Source of the DNA: Actinoplanes solisilvae
Lineage (GTDB): Bacteria > Actinomycetota > Actinomycetes > Mycobacteriales > Micromonosporaceae
Reading direction: 5' to 3'
Length of the DNA stretch: 64,000 nucleotides
NCBI RefSeq assembly: GCF_003999975.1
Contig: NZ_RJAC01000002.1
Location: 791,869 to 855,868, forward strand
Made by a program: the position numbers and the translations under genes. The notes beneath the pieces were generated by a model. It was not told the DNA's origin. It worked only from the letters and a program-made list of their open reading frames with translations, and did not search any database. Positions 17,589 to 26,182 of the stretch are shown piece after piece; position 1 is the stretch's first letter; each line of letters opens with the position of its first letter.

Positions 17589-19367
17589 ATGGCGACAGGA
17601 CGAGTCGGTCTACGACGATCACGCATCGCGCGCCCGTGGTGGCGCCCGATCGCGTTCACTGCCGTTGCCGCCGCCGCCATTGCCGCCCTCTTCCAGCCCG
17701 TTCCCGCTCTGGCCGACCCGGCCAACGCCCCACAAGACACGTTCAACCTCGCCGTTCCCGACTCCGGGTCCCGGCCGACGGCGCTCGGCAGCCTGACCCT
17801 CCCCGGTCAGAAGACGCCCACCGCCACCCCGACCTCGTCGCTCAGCGGCGTCGCCCTGACCCCCGTGCTGCAGCAGGTCGAAAAGGGCCGCAACGAGATC
17901 AGCGGGCTCGGCGACCAGCTCATCCAGCTCGGCGAAGACCGCCGGCTCGCTGTCGAGCAAGAAACCGCGGCCAAGCTCAAATTCGACCAGGCCGCGGCCA
18001 ATCTGCTGCAGGCCCGCTCGGCCGCGGCCGACGCGGCGGCCCAATCCATGATCGACGCCGCGGGCATGCCTCCCGGCGGCATCGGCGGGCTGTCCGACCT
18101 CGGCAACCTCGCGCGGCTGCAGCGCGGCGACGGCACCGCCCAGGCCATCGCCCGTCAGATCGAGCTGGCCCAGATCAACTCCCAGCTCGCGCTCGACGAG
18201 CACGCGCTGAGCGTCGATCGCAACGCCGACCTGGCGACGAAATACACCGCGCTCGACAAGCAGATCAAGCAGAAGCAGGCCGCGCAGCAGCGTCTCGAGG
18301 CGGCGCACGCCCCCGAGATCCGGGCTGCCGAGGCCCGCCAGGCCGGCGTCGACAGCGCTCTCGGCACGGGTTACCTCGCCGGCTCCGAGGCCGGGCGCAG
18401 TGCCGACGCGCGGGCCATCCGGGCGCTCAAGTTCGCGCTCGCCCAGCGTGGCGACCCATACGTCTGGTCCGAGGAAGGCCCCGACCAGTACGACTGCTCC
18501 GGCCTGATGTGGGCGGCCTACCGCGACGCCGGCTTCCAGCTACGCCGCGTCTCCCGCGACCAGTACGACCAGACCAGCGACCGGGTCGTGTCGCGCTACT
18601 CCCTGCTCCCGGGTGACCTGCTGTTCTTCAGCTACTCGAACAGCTGGCGTGACATCCACCACGTCGCAATGTACGCAGGCGTCTACAACGGCGTGGCCAT
18701 GATGGTCGAGGCCCCTCGCACGGGTCTCAACGTGCGGCTCACGCCGGTGCGGTGGTCGCGGCTGTTCCAGGCGACCCGGGTCTTCGGCTCGATCGAGGGC
18801 GTCGTGCAGGGCCCCGAGCTGAACGCCCCCGACCCCGAGCCGCCGTCGACGCCGGACAACCCGCGTCCGCCGACCAAGCCGACGAAGCCGCCGACCACCA
18901 GCCGGCCGCCGACGAGCCCGTCGACGTCGCCTTCGACCTCGACGTCGCCGTCCACCTCGACGTCCCCGTCCACCTCGACGTCGCCTTCGACCTCGACCTC
19001 GCCGTCCACCTCGACGTCGCCTTCGACCTCGACCTCGCCGTCCACCTCGACGTCCCCGTCCACCTCGACCTCGCCGTCGACCCCGACGACGACGTCGAAC
19101 CCGCCGGCCGAGACGCCCAAGCCGACCACCGACCCGCCCGACAGCGAGCCGACGTCGACCAGGTCGACCAGCACCGGCTCCCCCGACAACTCCCCGTCCG
19201 AGGACGACACCGAGGACTCGAGCCCGTCGAACGGCACGACCAGCTCGAAGGCCACCTCCAGTGACTCCACCCCGTCGGGTGGTTCGAGCTCGTCGTCCAA
19301 GAAGCCGGCCACGTCCGAGTCGACCAAGTCGTCACCCGAGTCGTCTTCGTCCTCCTCCGGCTCCTGA
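17589..19367 (+). CDS. Secreted NlpC/P60 peptidoglycan endopeptidase with Ser/Thr/Pro-rich tail
   Basis: A 592-residue exported cell-wall hydrolase. A basic, Arg-rich N-terminus and signal helix (IAFTAVAAAAIAALFQPVPALA) lead to a coiled-coil region (residues about 95-260, Ala/Gln/Glu rich) and an NlpC/P60 domain (about 275-395). Catalytic Cys303 is in YDCSGLMW and the His is in HHVAMYAG (358). This is the RipA-type architecture that cuts peptide stems during division. The last 180 residues are a low-complexity STSTSPSTS tail that probably spans or binds the wall. A hairpin GCGGCG-N6-CGCCGC lies in the leader, but I see no c-di-AMP riboswitch. Confidence 0.9.
   Translation: MATGRVGLRRSRIARPWWRPIAFTAVAAAAIAALFQPVPALADPANAPQDTFNLAVPDSGSRPTALGSLTLPGQKTPTATPTSSLSGVALTPVLQQVEKGRNEISGLGDQLIQLGEDRRLAVEQETAAKLKFDQAAANLLQARSAAADAAAQSMIDAAGMPPGGIGGLSDLGNLARLQRGDGTAQAIARQIELAQINSQLALDEHALSVDRNADLATKYTALDKQIKQKQAAQQRLEAAHAPEIRAAEARQAGVDSALGTGYLAGSEAGRSADARAIRALKFALAQRGDPYVWSEEGPDQYDCSGLMWAAYRDAGFQLRRVSRDQYDQTSDRVVSRYSLLPGDLLFFSYSNSWRDIHHVAMYAGVYNGVAMMVEAPRTGLNVRLTPVRWSRLFQATRVFGSIEGVVQGPELNAPDPEPPSTPDNPRPPTKPTKPPTTSRPPTSPSTSPSTSTSPSTSTSPSTSTSPSTSTSPSTSTSPSTSTSPSTSTSPSTSTSPSTPTTTSNPPAETPKPTTDPPDSEPTSTRSTSTGSPDNSPSEDDTEDSSPSNGTTSSKATSSDSTPSGGSSSSSKKPATSESTKSSPESSSSSSGS
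18912..19085 (+). repeat. Tandem repeat encoding the Ser/Thr/Pro tail
   Basis: Near-identical units built from TCGACCTCGACCTCGCCGTC and TCGACGTCGCCTTCGACC encode repeated STSTSPSTS. The period is 18 or 21 bp in different stretches, consistent with slippage changing tail length. Confidence 0.7.
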
Positions 19368-19577
19368 CGCCCCCTCGCGGCCGCCAAGTACGCTTCGGCC
19401 GCGCAGGACAGGGCCGTCTCCACCGAGAGGCGCTCGAATTTCGTCTTTCCGGTGGTCAGCGGCGACTCCCGGGCGGGGGCCGGTTGATGCCGGGTGTGCT
19501 GACGCGCACGGATATGGCACGGTTATGTGCAGCGCCCGACGACCGAATCCGTCGGCACGCGGCGGTCTGGAGGATCC

Positions 19578-21539
19578 ATGGACGAGCGGCAGGCGAAACC
19601 GGACAACGACGGCAGTGAGCCGCCGTCTTCGGGGACGTCGGCGAGCGGCGACCAGGATGCGTACGCTCCCCCGCCCCCGCCCGCACGAGGCGCTTTGTGG
19701 GCCACCCAGCCGTCGTCGAGCGGGAGCTCCGGCACCGCCTCGGTGAAGGCGACCGGTCCGGCCTCGGAGGCCGACGCTGCTTCGTCGCCCGAGGGTGCTG
19801 AGCCCAAGGCTGTCGGTTCGGCCCGGCCGGTGAGCCCCGCGGGCTCCGGTCTCGTGCCCGAGCGGGTCGACGGCTCGGGCCGGCGTCTGCCGACGACGCT
19901 GGGCTCCGGCGCCGCCCGCGCCAGCGTGCCCGGCTCCGGCAGCTCCGATTCCTCCGGCCCGGCGGCGAGTTCCTCCAGCCCGGCGGCGAGTTCCTCCGGC
20001 CGCGCGGCGAGCGAGGCGACGGTCTACGGCAGCAAGCCGGCCGACGATGCCAAGCCGGCCGAGCAGCCGTTCGAAGCCTTCGGCGCCAAGGTGGTCACCC
20101 CGACTGTCGTCGCCTCGGCGCCTGTCTCGGCCGCGCCTTCCGCGCCGATCGTGGCACCGGCACCGGCACCGGCACCGGCTCCGGGCGAGGAGAGCCGCTC
20201 GGTCGTGGCCCGGGCCAAGGTGTCGCCACCTCAGGCCACCGCTCCGAAGCCCGGCCCCGGCGAGCCGCAGCCGTCCGAGCCGCAGCCGTCCGAGCCGAAA
20301 CCCGCCGAGCCGCAGCCCGGCGACCCCGCCCCGGCCGAGCCCGAGCCCGGCAAGCCCGAGCCGGGCGACCCTGAGCCCGAGCGGCCCGAGCCCGGCAAGC
20401 CCACGCCGCCGGCCCCGGTGCCCACGCCGCCGTCGCGCCCCGAGCCCGGCAAGCCCGATCCGTCGAGCCCCGAGCCCGGCCCGATCCAGCCTCCCGACCC
20501 GTTCCCGGCCCCGCCGGCGCCCGGCCCGTTCCCGGCACCCACCCCGGGCCCCTTCCCGACGCCCGGCCCCACACCCGGCCCGGTTCCGCCCGGGCCCGGC
20601 CCGTCTCCCGTTCCGCCGGGCCCGGGCCCCTCGCCCGTACCCCCGGGCCCGGGCCCCTCGCCCGTACCGCCCGGCCCCGGCCCGTCCCCGGTGCCGCCGG
20701 GTCCTTCGCCGAGCCCCGTCCCGGGCCCCCCGCCGCCGATCGTGCCCCCGCCGCCGATGATCTCCTCGGCGTCGAGCGGCCTGCCGTCCTACACCGTGCC
20801 GCCTGCCACCGGCGGTCGTTCCGCGCCGGCCACGACCCCGTTCGGGGTCGTCGAGTCGGCTTCCGGCCGCCCGCCGACCGGAGCGAGTTCCCCTCGCCCG
20901 TTCGGCGCCCCGCCGCGGTCCCAGTCGGCTCCGCCCCCGCGGTCCGAGCCGGTTCCGTCCGCCCGGTCCGGTGCCCCGGCCTATCCGCCCGGCTTCGATC
21001 CCGAGCCGACGGTGGCCGTGCGCCCCTCCGACCCCGACCTGACGATCGCGGTCCGTCCCGGCGACCCCGACCCGACGATCGCCGTACGCCCGGGCGACCC
21101 CGACCTGACGATCGCCGTGCGCCCCGGCGACCCCGACCCGACGATCGTCGTCCGCCCGACCGGCAACCCGGCTTCCGGCGCGCGGCCCGATTCGGCGCCG
21201 GCTACCCAGGTCAGCGCCCCGGCCTACCCGCCCGGCTTCGACCCGACGGTCTCCGTGCCTCACCAGCGCATGCATGGCACGGTCTACGGCACCGGCGGCT
21301 ACGAGACGATCGACGCCACGATGCCGGTGTCGATGAACCCGGTCGAGACGTCCGGTTCACTGACCGGGCACATCCTGGCCCAGGGCTGGCGTGACGAGGT
21401 CGTCGACCGGCGTCGCGGCAATCTGAAGGTCGCGATCGCCATGCTGGTCGTCCTCGGCCTGCTCGTCACGGTGAGCATCGTCTTCCTGCTCACCGCCGGA
21501 AACTCGTTCAGCGACTGGATCGGCGGGATCTTCTCGTGA
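19578..21539 (+). CDS. Proline-rich protein with C-terminal membrane anchor
   Basis: An approximately 653-residue protein without a signal peptide. The first 580 residues are low-complexity Ser/Pro/Ala sequence, with Glu-Pro-rich PEPGKPEPGDPEPE stretches and PPGPGPSPV repeats. Around residues 475-530 are four tandem repeats of about 12 residues of the form TIAVRPGDPDP. A single helix (VAIAMLVVLGLLVTVSIVFLLTA) lies near the C-terminus, leaving a short outer tail. The large N-terminal region should be cytosolic. The ATG at 19578 has GGAGG four bases upstream. No family was recognised; such proteins can be scaffolds or kinase substrates at the cell envelope. Confidence 0.75.
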   Translation: MDERQAKPDNDGSEPPSSGTSASGDQDAYAPPPPPARGALWATQPSSSGSSGTASVKATGPASEADAASSPEGAEPKAVGSARPVSPAGSGLVPERVDGSGRRLPTTLGSGAARASVPGSGSSDSSGPAASSSSPAASSSGRAASEATVYGSKPADDAKPAEQPFEAFGAKVVTPTVVASAPVSAAPSAPIVAPAPAPAPAPGEESRSVVARAKVSPPQATAPKPGPGEPQPSEPQPSEPKPAEPQPGDPAPAEPEPGKPEPGDPEPERPEPGKPTPPAPVPTPPSRPEPGKPDPSSPEPGPIQPPDPFPAPPAPGPFPAPTPGPFPTPGPTPGPVPPGPGPSPVPPGPGPSPVPPGPGPSPVPPGPGPSPVPPGPSPSPVPGPPPPIVPPPPMISSASSGLPSYTVPPATGGRSAPATTPFGVVESASGRPPTGASSPRPFGAPPRSQSAPPPRSEPVPSARSGAPAYPPGFDPEPTVAVRPSDPDLTIAVRPGDPDPTIAVRPGDPDLTIAVRPGDPDPTIVVRPTGNPASGARPDSAPATQVSAPAYPPGFDPTVSVPHQRMHGTVYGTGGYETIDATMPVSMNPVETSGSLTGHILAQGWRDEVVDRRRGNLKVAIAMLVVLGLLVTVSIVFLLTAGNSFSDWIGGIFS

Positions 21540-21545
21540 CGCGGC

Positions 21546-21565
21546 GCACCCGATTCATCGGGTGC
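21546..21565 (+). terminator. Hairpin after the proline-rich gene
   Basis: GCACCCGAT and ATCGGGTGC are exact inverted repeats seven bases after the stop codon (effective seven-base stem with six-base loop). No long T tract follows, as is common in actinobacteria. Confidence 0.6.
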
Positions 21566-21843
21566 CCGATTTGGTGAGACGCCGAGCTTGACCTAAGCTT
21601 GCCGGGTTTGCGTGACGACCTTTCAAGCTCCTCATGCAAGCGCGCGGTGGTGGGTGAGCCTGCCCACTAGCAGCGCGGAATGCGGTCGGCGCGCCGAACG
21701 TTGAGCCGTACACTTATGACAGTTGTTGACGCGGCGTGCCCTTGCGGAGCACGCCACGGGCGTTCTTGCGGGCATTACAGCGGCCGGCTCTCGGTAGCCG
21801 CGGCGGGCCATTCGCGAGCATGCGCCCCCGTAGAGAGGTTCTC
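21566..21843 (+). other. Long leader of the DEAD-box helicase gene
   Basis: No gene is visible in this stretch. It holds a -10-like TTATGA near 21715 and structured DNA close to the gene: GGCGTGC and GCACGCC flank a nine-base loop near 21735-21757. A long structured leader is common for cold-inducible RNA helicases, but the transcription start is not known. Confidence 0.3.
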
Positions 21844-23796
21844 TTGACCACTTTCGCTGATCCCAGCACGTTCCCGTCCGTCTTCGAAAACCGTTCTGAC
21901 TCCGAGGCCGCCACCGAGCAGCCCACCCCCGAGACCACTGAGACCGTGGTCGTCGTGGCTCCGGCCGACACGACTCCCGTGGCGGCCGACCTGACCGACG
22001 AGGGTGCCGAGACCTCCGACGCCGAGGTCGCCGACGAGCCGGCCGAGGCGCCGGCCGTCTTCCCGAGCTTCGCCGAGCTGGGCGTTCCCGCCGAGCTGGT
22101 GCGCGTCCTCAGTCGTGAGGGCATCACCACCCCGTTCGAGATCCAGGCCGCGACCATGCCCGACGCGCTGGCCGGTCGCGACGTTCTCGGCCGTGGCCAG
22201 ACCGGCTCCGGCAAGACCCTGGCGTTCGGCCTGCCGCTGCTGGCCCGCGTCTCGCAGGGCGGCCGCGCCCGCCCGCACCACCCCAAGGCCCTGATCCTGG
22301 TGCCGACGCGTGAGCTGGCCATGCAGGTCGCCGACGCGCTGATGCCGCTGGGCCGTTCGGTCGGCGTCTTCCTGAAGACCGCCGTCGGCGGCGTCCCGTA
22401 CGACCGTCAGATGGACGCGCTGCGCCGCGGCGTCGAGGTCATGGTCGCCACTCCGGGCCGCCTCGGCGACCTGATCGAGCGGGGCGCGTGCAAGCTCGAC
22501 GACATCGAGATCACCGTCCTCGACGAGGCCGACCAGATGGCCGACATGGGCTTCCTGCCCGAGGTCACCGAGCTGCTGGCCAAGACTCCGGCGGAGTCGC
22601 AGCGGCTGCTGTTCTCGGCCACCCTCGACGGTGACGTCGACACGCTGGTCAAGCGGTTCATGCACGACCCGGTCACGCACTCGACGGCTCCGGCCGAGGC
22701 GAGCGTGTCCACGATGGATCACCACCTGCTGCTGATCCCGCCGCACGACAAGTTCCCGATCGCCGCCTCGATCGCCAACCGGGAGGGCAAGACCATCGTC
22801 TTCGCCCGCACCCAGATGGGCGTCGACCGGCTGGTCGAGCAGCTCCGTCAGGTCGGCGTCCGCGCCGGTGGCCTGCACGGCGGCAAGACCCAGCGGGTCC
22901 GCACCCGCACGCTTGCCGAGTTCAAGGAGGGCCGCACCAGCGTCCTCGTCGCGACCGACGTTGCCGCCCGCGGCATCCACGTCGACGGCATCTCGCTGGT
23001 CATGCACGTCGACCCGCCGAAGGACCCGAAGGACTACCTGCACCGGGCTGGTCGCACCGCCCGGGCCGGCGAGTCCGGCGCCGTCGTCACGCTGGTTCTG
23101 CCCAAGCAGCGCCGCAGCACCCAGGCCATGATGTCGAAGGCCGGCGTCTCGCCGGACGAGACCCGCGTGCGCACGGGTGACGAGAAGCTGACCGAGATCA
23201 CCGGTGCCCGTGAGCCGAGCGGTGTGCCCGTGGTCGACGAGCCGGAGCCCCGCCGCGAGCGTGGCGACCGGCCGCGTGGCCGCTTCGGCGACCGCGACCG
23301 CCCGCGTGGCTCGTACGGCGACCGCCCCCGCGGTGACCGTCCGCAGCGTTCGTACGGTGACCGTCCGCAGCGTTCGTTCGACGACCGGCCCGGCAGTGAC
23401 CGTCCGCAACGGTCCTACGGTGACCGGCCGGCCGGCGACCGCGGTGGCTACGGCGACCGCGCTCGCGGTGACCGTCCGCAGCGTCCGTACGGCGACCGTC
23501 CCGAGCGGGGCGGCTACGGCGACCGGCCGGCGAGCGGCGACCGCGGTGGCTACGGCGACCGCGCCGCGTCCGGCGACCGGGGTGGTTACCGCGGTGGCTT
23601 CGCCGCCGGTGGCGACCGGCCCCGCGACGACCGTGGTGGCTTCGCCGGTGGCGGCGAGCGGCCCCGTGACGACCGTGGTTTCGGCCGTAACGGCGAGCGG
23701 GCCGGCGGCTTCCGTCGCGACACCGGCCAGCGCAACGACCGCCGCGAGGGGCCCTCGGACCGCTTCGGCACCCCGCGCCCGGCTCGCTCGTACTGA
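21844..23796 (+). CDS. DEAD-box ATP-dependent RNA helicase with Arg/Gly-rich tail
   Basis: An RNA helicase of about 650 residues. After an acidic N-terminal stretch come the Q motif (FAELGVPAELV, TPFEIQAATMP), motif I GQTGSGKT, Ia PTRELAMQ, Ib TPGRLGDL, II DEAD, III SAT, V ATDVAARGIHV and VI HRAGRTARAG. The last 150 residues are repeats of GDRPQRSYGDRPRG type, an RNA-binding RGG-like tail as in cold-shock helicases and ribosome-assembly factors. TTG 21844 is chosen because GAGAGG stands five bases upstream; ATG 21820 in the same frame lacks a ribosome-binding site. Confidence 0.9.
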   Translation: MTTFADPSTFPSVFENRSDSEAATEQPTPETTETVVVVAPADTTPVAADLTDEGAETSDAEVADEPAEAPAVFPSFAELGVPAELVRVLSREGITTPFEIQAATMPDALAGRDVLGRGQTGSGKTLAFGLPLLARVSQGGRARPHHPKALILVPTRELAMQVADALMPLGRSVGVFLKTAVGGVPYDRQMDALRRGVEVMVATPGRLGDLIERGACKLDDIEITVLDEADQMADMGFLPEVTELLAKTPAESQRLLFSATLDGDVDTLVKRFMHDPVTHSTAPAEASVSTMDHHLLLIPPHDKFPIAASIANREGKTIVFARTQMGVDRLVEQLRQVGVRAGGLHGGKTQRVRTRTLAEFKEGRTSVLVATDVAARGIHVDGISLVMHVDPPKDPKDYLHRAGRTARAGESGAVVTLVLPKQRRSTQAMMSKAGVSPDETRVRTGDEKLTEITGAREPSGVPVVDEPEPRRERGDRPRGRFGDRDRPRGSYGDRPRGDRPQRSYGDRPQRSFDDRPGSDRPQRSYGDRPAGDRGGYGDRARGDRPQRPYGDRPERGGYGDRPASGDRGGYGDRAASGDRGGYRGGFAAGGDRPRDDRGGFAGGGERPRDDRGFGRNGERAGGFRRDTGQRNDRREGPSDRFGTPRPARSY

Positions 23797-23821
23797 GGCA
23801 ACCTGAGCTAGACGCACGATG

Positions 23822-23859
23822 AGACGCCCGGCACTGCGAAGTGCCGGGCGTCTGCTTTT
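23822..23859 (+). terminator. Strong rho-independent terminator
   Basis: AGACGCCCGGCACT, loop GCGA, AGTGCCGGGCGTCT: a perfect 14-bp stem with a tetraloop followed by GCTTTTC. It lies 25 bases after the helicase stop. Confidence 0.92.
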
Positions 23860-23890
23860 CCGGGGCGCTTCGCCCGGGTAGGAAGAAGGC

Positions 23891-24523
23891 ATGTCGCCGC
23901 TGCCCGCTTCGCTGTTCTGGCAACGTAAGGACACCGCCGGAACAGAACATGCCCTTTTTGACGCCGCGAACGGCCTGTATGCCCGCGGCACGGCTCTGGC
24001 CGTCGACCCGATCCCTTATACGTGCCGTTACGAACTGCGGACCGATCCCGGCTGGGTCACCGCGCACTTCGACGTCACCGCCGAGGGGGCCGGTTGGCGT
24101 CGCAGCGTCCGCCTCGAACTGGCCGCCGGAACGTGGCGGGCCACCACCGCCGAACAGGGCGACCTCGATGTGGTGCTGACCTCCGCCGGACACGCTGCCG
24201 CTGGTCTGCCCGGCTTCGAGGACTCCGATCGGTTCTTCGGCGCGTTCGACGTCGACCTGGGCGGCTCCCCGCTGACCAACACCCTCCCCGTACGCCGTCT
24301 CGGGCTGCAGAAGCCCGCGGCCGACGAGATCGGCGTCGCGCACCGCATCAGCGTGGTCTGGGTGCTGCTGCCGAGCCTCGAGGTGGTGCAGGCCGACCAG
24401 ATCTACACCGCGCTGGGCGAGGGCCGGGTCCGGTTCGCGAGCGAGACGTTCAGCGCCGACCTCACCATCGACGAGGACGGCTTCGTCGTCGACTATCCGG
24501 GCTTGGCCAACCGGGTTGGGTAA
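23891..24523 (+). CDS. Putative glycolipid-binding domain protein
   Basis: A 210-residue soluble protein resembling the 'putative glycolipid-binding' family found across actinobacteria and proteobacteria. Segments such as FWQRKDTAGTEHALFD, YELRTDPGWVTAHFDV, DVDLGGSPLTNTLPVRRLGL and a C-terminal beta-rich half (FSADLTIDEDGFVVDYPGLANR) fit that family. No catalytic residues are known for it and the ligand is unverified. It starts soon after the helicase terminator and converges on the Lrp gene. Confidence 0.78.
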   Translation: MSPLPASLFWQRKDTAGTEHALFDAANGLYARGTALAVDPIPYTCRYELRTDPGWVTAHFDVTAEGAGWRRSVRLELAAGTWRATTAEQGDLDVVLTSAGHAAAGLPGFEDSDRFFGAFDVDLGGSPLTNTLPVRRLGLQKPAADEIGVAHRISVVWVLLPSLEVVQADQIYTALGEGRVRFASETFSADLTIDEDGFVVDYPGLANRVG

Positions 24524-24553
24524 CGTAACCCCAACGAGCCGTTTGGGCGGCTC
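24514..24553. terminator. Paired weak hairpins between convergent genes
   Basis: GTTGGG with CCCAAC, then GAGCCG with CGGCTC, form two short adjacent stems between the convergent glycolipid-binding and Lrp genes. They may terminate transcription from both sides. Confidence 0.4.
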
Positions 24554-24581
24554 AGGCGGCTTCTGAGCGGCCGCGCGGCCC

Positions 24582-25034
24582 CTACTGCCCCGGGCCGGGC
24601 TGCGGCCGGTTCTCCCATTTCGTCGACAGGGCGATCGCCGTGCGGGTGGAGGCGACTCCGGCGGTGCGGTTGACGCGCACGATGAGCTGCTCGAGCTCGG
24701 CGATCGTGCCGACCCGCACGGTCAGCTGATAGGACTCCACGCCGGCCATGAAGTAGCAGCTCTCGACCTCGGGCATGGCCCGCAGGGCGGCGAGCACGTC
24801 GTCGGTGTCGGCGCCCGAGTCCTCGATGATGCCGATCAGCGCGGTGACGCCCAGACCCAGCGCGTCGTGGTCGACCTCGGCCCGGTAGCCGCGGATCGTT
24901 CCGGCCGCCTCGAGCTTGCCGACGCGCTCGTGCACGGCGGGCGCGGAGAGCCCGACCTTGCGGGCGAGTTCGGCGTACGACGAGCGGGCGTTCTCTCGTA
25001 GCAGCTCGATCAGCCGGAGGTCGATGGAGTCCAT
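24582..25034 (-). CDS. Lrp/AsnC family transcriptional regulator
   Basis: A 150-residue regulator starting MDSIDLRLIELLRENARSSYAELARKVGLSAPAVHERVGKLEAAGTIRGY, the standard AsnC-type helix-turn-helix, followed by an alpha-beta RAM effector domain (VTALIGIIED to VASTRTAIALSTKW). Such proteins sense amino acids or related ligands as octamers. The inner ATG is preferred because the 11 residues upstream are not family-like. It is divergent from bldC. Its position beside the ubiX-mqnP-mqnL genes recalls the order seen in streptomycetes, as far as I know it. Confidence 0.9.
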   Translation of the reverse strand: MDSIDLRLIELLRENARSSYAELARKVGLSAPAVHERVGKLEAAGTIRGYRAEVDHDALGLGVTALIGIIEDSGADTDDVLAALRAMPEVESCYFMAGVESYQLTVRVGTIAELEQLIVRVNRTAGVASTRTAIALSTKWENRPQPGPGQ

Positions 25035-25247
25035 GCCGATGACCCTAAACGGGTGGCAGATCGTCACTCACGCCCGGTAGCGACGTAAACGGCGGCAGGA
25101 TAACGATCACTGTCGCAATTAGGGCTTTTTCCGCATTCCAGGGACTCGGTTCCGGGGCAATGCTCTAATGGCTTTACGTCCCGATCGAGCACGCCGACAC
25201 TCACCGTGATCACGGCCGCTCCAAAAGACCGACGCGAGGAGGGGGCT

Positions 25248-25523
25248 GTGGACACTGGAGATCGTCTGCTCACACCAGGCGAGGTGGCCGCGCTGTTCCG
25301 CGTCGACCCGAAAACGGTGACCCGCTGGGCCGCCGCCGGGCGCATCGGGAGCATCCGCACACCCGGAGGCCATCGTCGATTCCGCGAATCCGAGGTCCGC
25401 GCGTTGCTGGAAGGCGACGGCGTGGTCGAGGAGATGCGCGAGGACGACGCGGCCAATCGACCTCGCAACGCCGGGCCGAGCAACCCGGGAATGGGTTACG
25501 GCCCACCCAACGGACTGCGCTGA
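25248..25523 (+). CDS. bldC: BldC-like MerR-type developmental regulator
   Basis: A 91-residue DNA-binding protein with a single MerR-type winged helix: LLTPGEVAALFRVDPKTVTRWAAAGRIGSIRTPGGHRRFRESEVRALLEG. This is nearly the BldC sequence, which in Streptomyces binds cooperatively to direct repeats and delays sporulation. A longer C-terminal tail (EEMREDDAANRPRNAGPSNPGM) follows. The GTG at 25248 has GAGGAGGGG upstream. The last 28 bases overlap the convergent ubiX gene. Confidence 0.88.
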   Translation: MDTGDRLLTPGEVAALFRVDPKTVTRWAAAGRIGSIRTPGGHRRFRESEVRALLEGDGVVEEMREDDAANRPRNAGPSNPGMGYGPPNGLR

Positions 25524-26134
25524 GCGTTCAGCTCACCTGTCCAACGGGTCAGAAGCGTGTGGGTCACGCCCAACGCGTCGAGGGCCTTGCCCGCGACGAA
25601 GTCGACGAGCTGCTGGGCCGTGGCCCGCGCGCCGGCCCCGTAGAACCCGGGGCTGGCGGGCAGAACCACGGCCCCGGCGTCGTGCAACGCGATCAGATGT
25701 TCCAGGTGACTGCGGGTAACCGGCGTCTCCCGGGGCACGATGACTGTGCGTCGACGCTCCTTGAGGTTCACCTCGGCCGCCCGCTGCAGCAGATCTTTGG
25801 ACAGGCCGATCGCGATGCCCGCGCAGGCGGCCGTGCTGGCCGGCACCACGATCATGCCCTTGGCCGGATAGGACCCGCTGCTCGGACCGGCGGCCAGGTC
25901 ACCGGCCGGCCAGTAGGACAGGTCGCCCAGGTCCCGCCCCAGCCACGCGGCTACGTCGTCCTTCCAGTGCGCGTCGCGCACGGTCGCACCGGTCTCGTCG
26001 AGGATCGTCAGCCGCGCGGCTCGCGAGATCACCAGATCGACGGCCTCCCCCGCGTCGAGCAGCGCGCTGAGCACGGCCCGCGCGTAGGGAGTCCCTGAGG
26101 CTCCGGAGACACCGACGACCCACGGTTCACGCAT
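25496..26134 (-). CDS. ubiX: Flavin prenyltransferase UbiX-like (MqnM)
   Basis: Makes the prenylated FMN cofactor needed by UbiD-type decarboxylases. The 212-residue protein begins WVVGVSGASGTPYARAVLSALLDAGEAVDLVISRAA, the UbiX flavin-binding opening, and contains VVPASTAACAGIAIGLSKDLLQRAAEVNLKERRRTVIVPRETPVTRSHLEHL. Its gene stands directly before mqnP and mqnL (UbiD family) on the same strand, so the cofactor product is probably used by that decarboxylase in menaquinone synthesis. Confidence 0.92.
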   Translation of the reverse strand: MREPWVVGVSGASGTPYARAVLSALLDAGEAVDLVISRAARLTILDETGATVRDAHWKDDVAAWLGRDLGDLSYWPAGDLAAGPSSGSYPAKGMIVVPASTAACAGIAIGLSKDLLQRAAEVNLKERRRTVIVPRETPVTRSHLEHLIALHDAGAVVLPASPGFYGAGARATAQQLVDFVAGKALDALGVTHTLLTRWTGELNAQRSPLGGP

Positions 26135-26182
26135 GTATCAAGTGTGCGCCGCGGTCGCGCGCCGGCCGGGCCGAAGGGACGA

